Positions 35,897 through 36,059 of a DNA stretch of 36,059 nucleotides are shown one piece after another (the stretch's first letter is position 1; every line of letters begins with the position of its first letter). The DNA comes from Leptolyngbya sp. FACHB-36 (GTDB lineage: Bacteria > Cyanobacteriota > Cyanobacteriia > Leptolyngbyales > Leptolyngbyaceae), in the NCBI RefSeq assembly GCF_014695955.1, contig NZ_JACJPG010000257.1, forward strand, positions 1 to 36,059. The letters run 5' to 3'. Position numbers and translations under genes: made by a program. Under the pieces are notes generated by a model. The model was given only the letters and a program-made list of their open reading frames with translations, made no database searches and had not been told where the DNA came from.

Positions 35897-36059
35897 GGCG
35901 TTATAAAAATTAGCTTCATCTACATCTAGAAGATGTAATGGTCTGCTACAGCCTTTTCCACTCAGGTCAGGTACAGTAACAGCAATGAGTGAACCAACCT
36001 TGCAAATCCTTGAGCGTGACTTGGGCAAACGCTAGCTCAATCGATTTGACTAATTCTGG
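35897..36059. other. Window end, no clear gene
   Basis: Contains a 7-bp perfect hairpin (35921-35927 with 35931-35937) 24 bp after the xisI stop, without a T-run. A 16-codon open frame at 35985 (MSEPTLQILERDLGKR) closes quickly. It might be the decayed start of another gene, but there is too little to say. Confidence 0.35.

Overview
The window looks like chromosome from a filamentous cyanobacterium. The evidence is the dense GCGATCGC-type palindromes in the GC-balanced part, the cyanobacterial grpE-dnaK-dnaJ block beside pilB-pilT-pilC, two dnaK paralogues, a HetF-type CHAT/TPR protein, a CHASE2-Ser/Thr kinase, DUF2382 stress proteins and XisH/XisI-family sequences. I cannot assign a species or tell from this window whether it makes heterocysts.

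Layout. 1-1650: 3' truncated class V aminotransferase and a divergent two-TM hypothetical. 1672-5837: a hetF-like gene on the minus strand, then upstream of it two tandem 119-bp repeats. Each repeat carries a TCCGGA box, a conserved leader and a terminator hairpin on the plus strand. This matches what is known of NsiR1 small-RNA arrays next to hetF in Nostoc. A secreted TPR protein follows. 6083-8585: large membrane protein of unknown function, tRNA-Gly(GCC) and folB. 8803-14219: a minus-strand run grpE, dnaK (dnaK1-like), dnaJ, TusA-like, rsgA, covering protein folding and ribosome maturation. 14705-19350: pilB, pilT, pilC, the two motor ATPases and the inner-membrane platform of type IV pili, with a strong hairpin between pilT and pilC. 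19431-23621: unknown protein, CHASE2 receptor-like kinase and a LabA-like NYN protein. 23761-26690: leuA, a long shared terminator, an L,D-transpeptidase lipoprotein and KDPG aldolase.

27093-33589 reads as a stress and proteostasis block: PRC-barrel/DUF2382, a second DUF2382 protein, HdeD-like membrane protein, an alpha/beta hydrolase broken by one frameshift, Hsp20 and dnaK2. After the dnaK2 terminator (33638-33669) the composition turns AT-rich and accessory-like: a 386-aa zinc-ribbon protein with an R-x4-H motif near its C-terminus (HEPN-like, tentative), a decayed xisH 3' fragment and an intact xisI.

Strongest items for a second look are the NsiR1-like tandem array antisense to the hetF leader, the unknown zinc-ribbon/HEPN-like protein, the one-base frameshift in the hydrolase, the orphaned xisI with truncated xisH, and the pilT-pilC hairpin. 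All identifications come from reading motifs; no database search was run.
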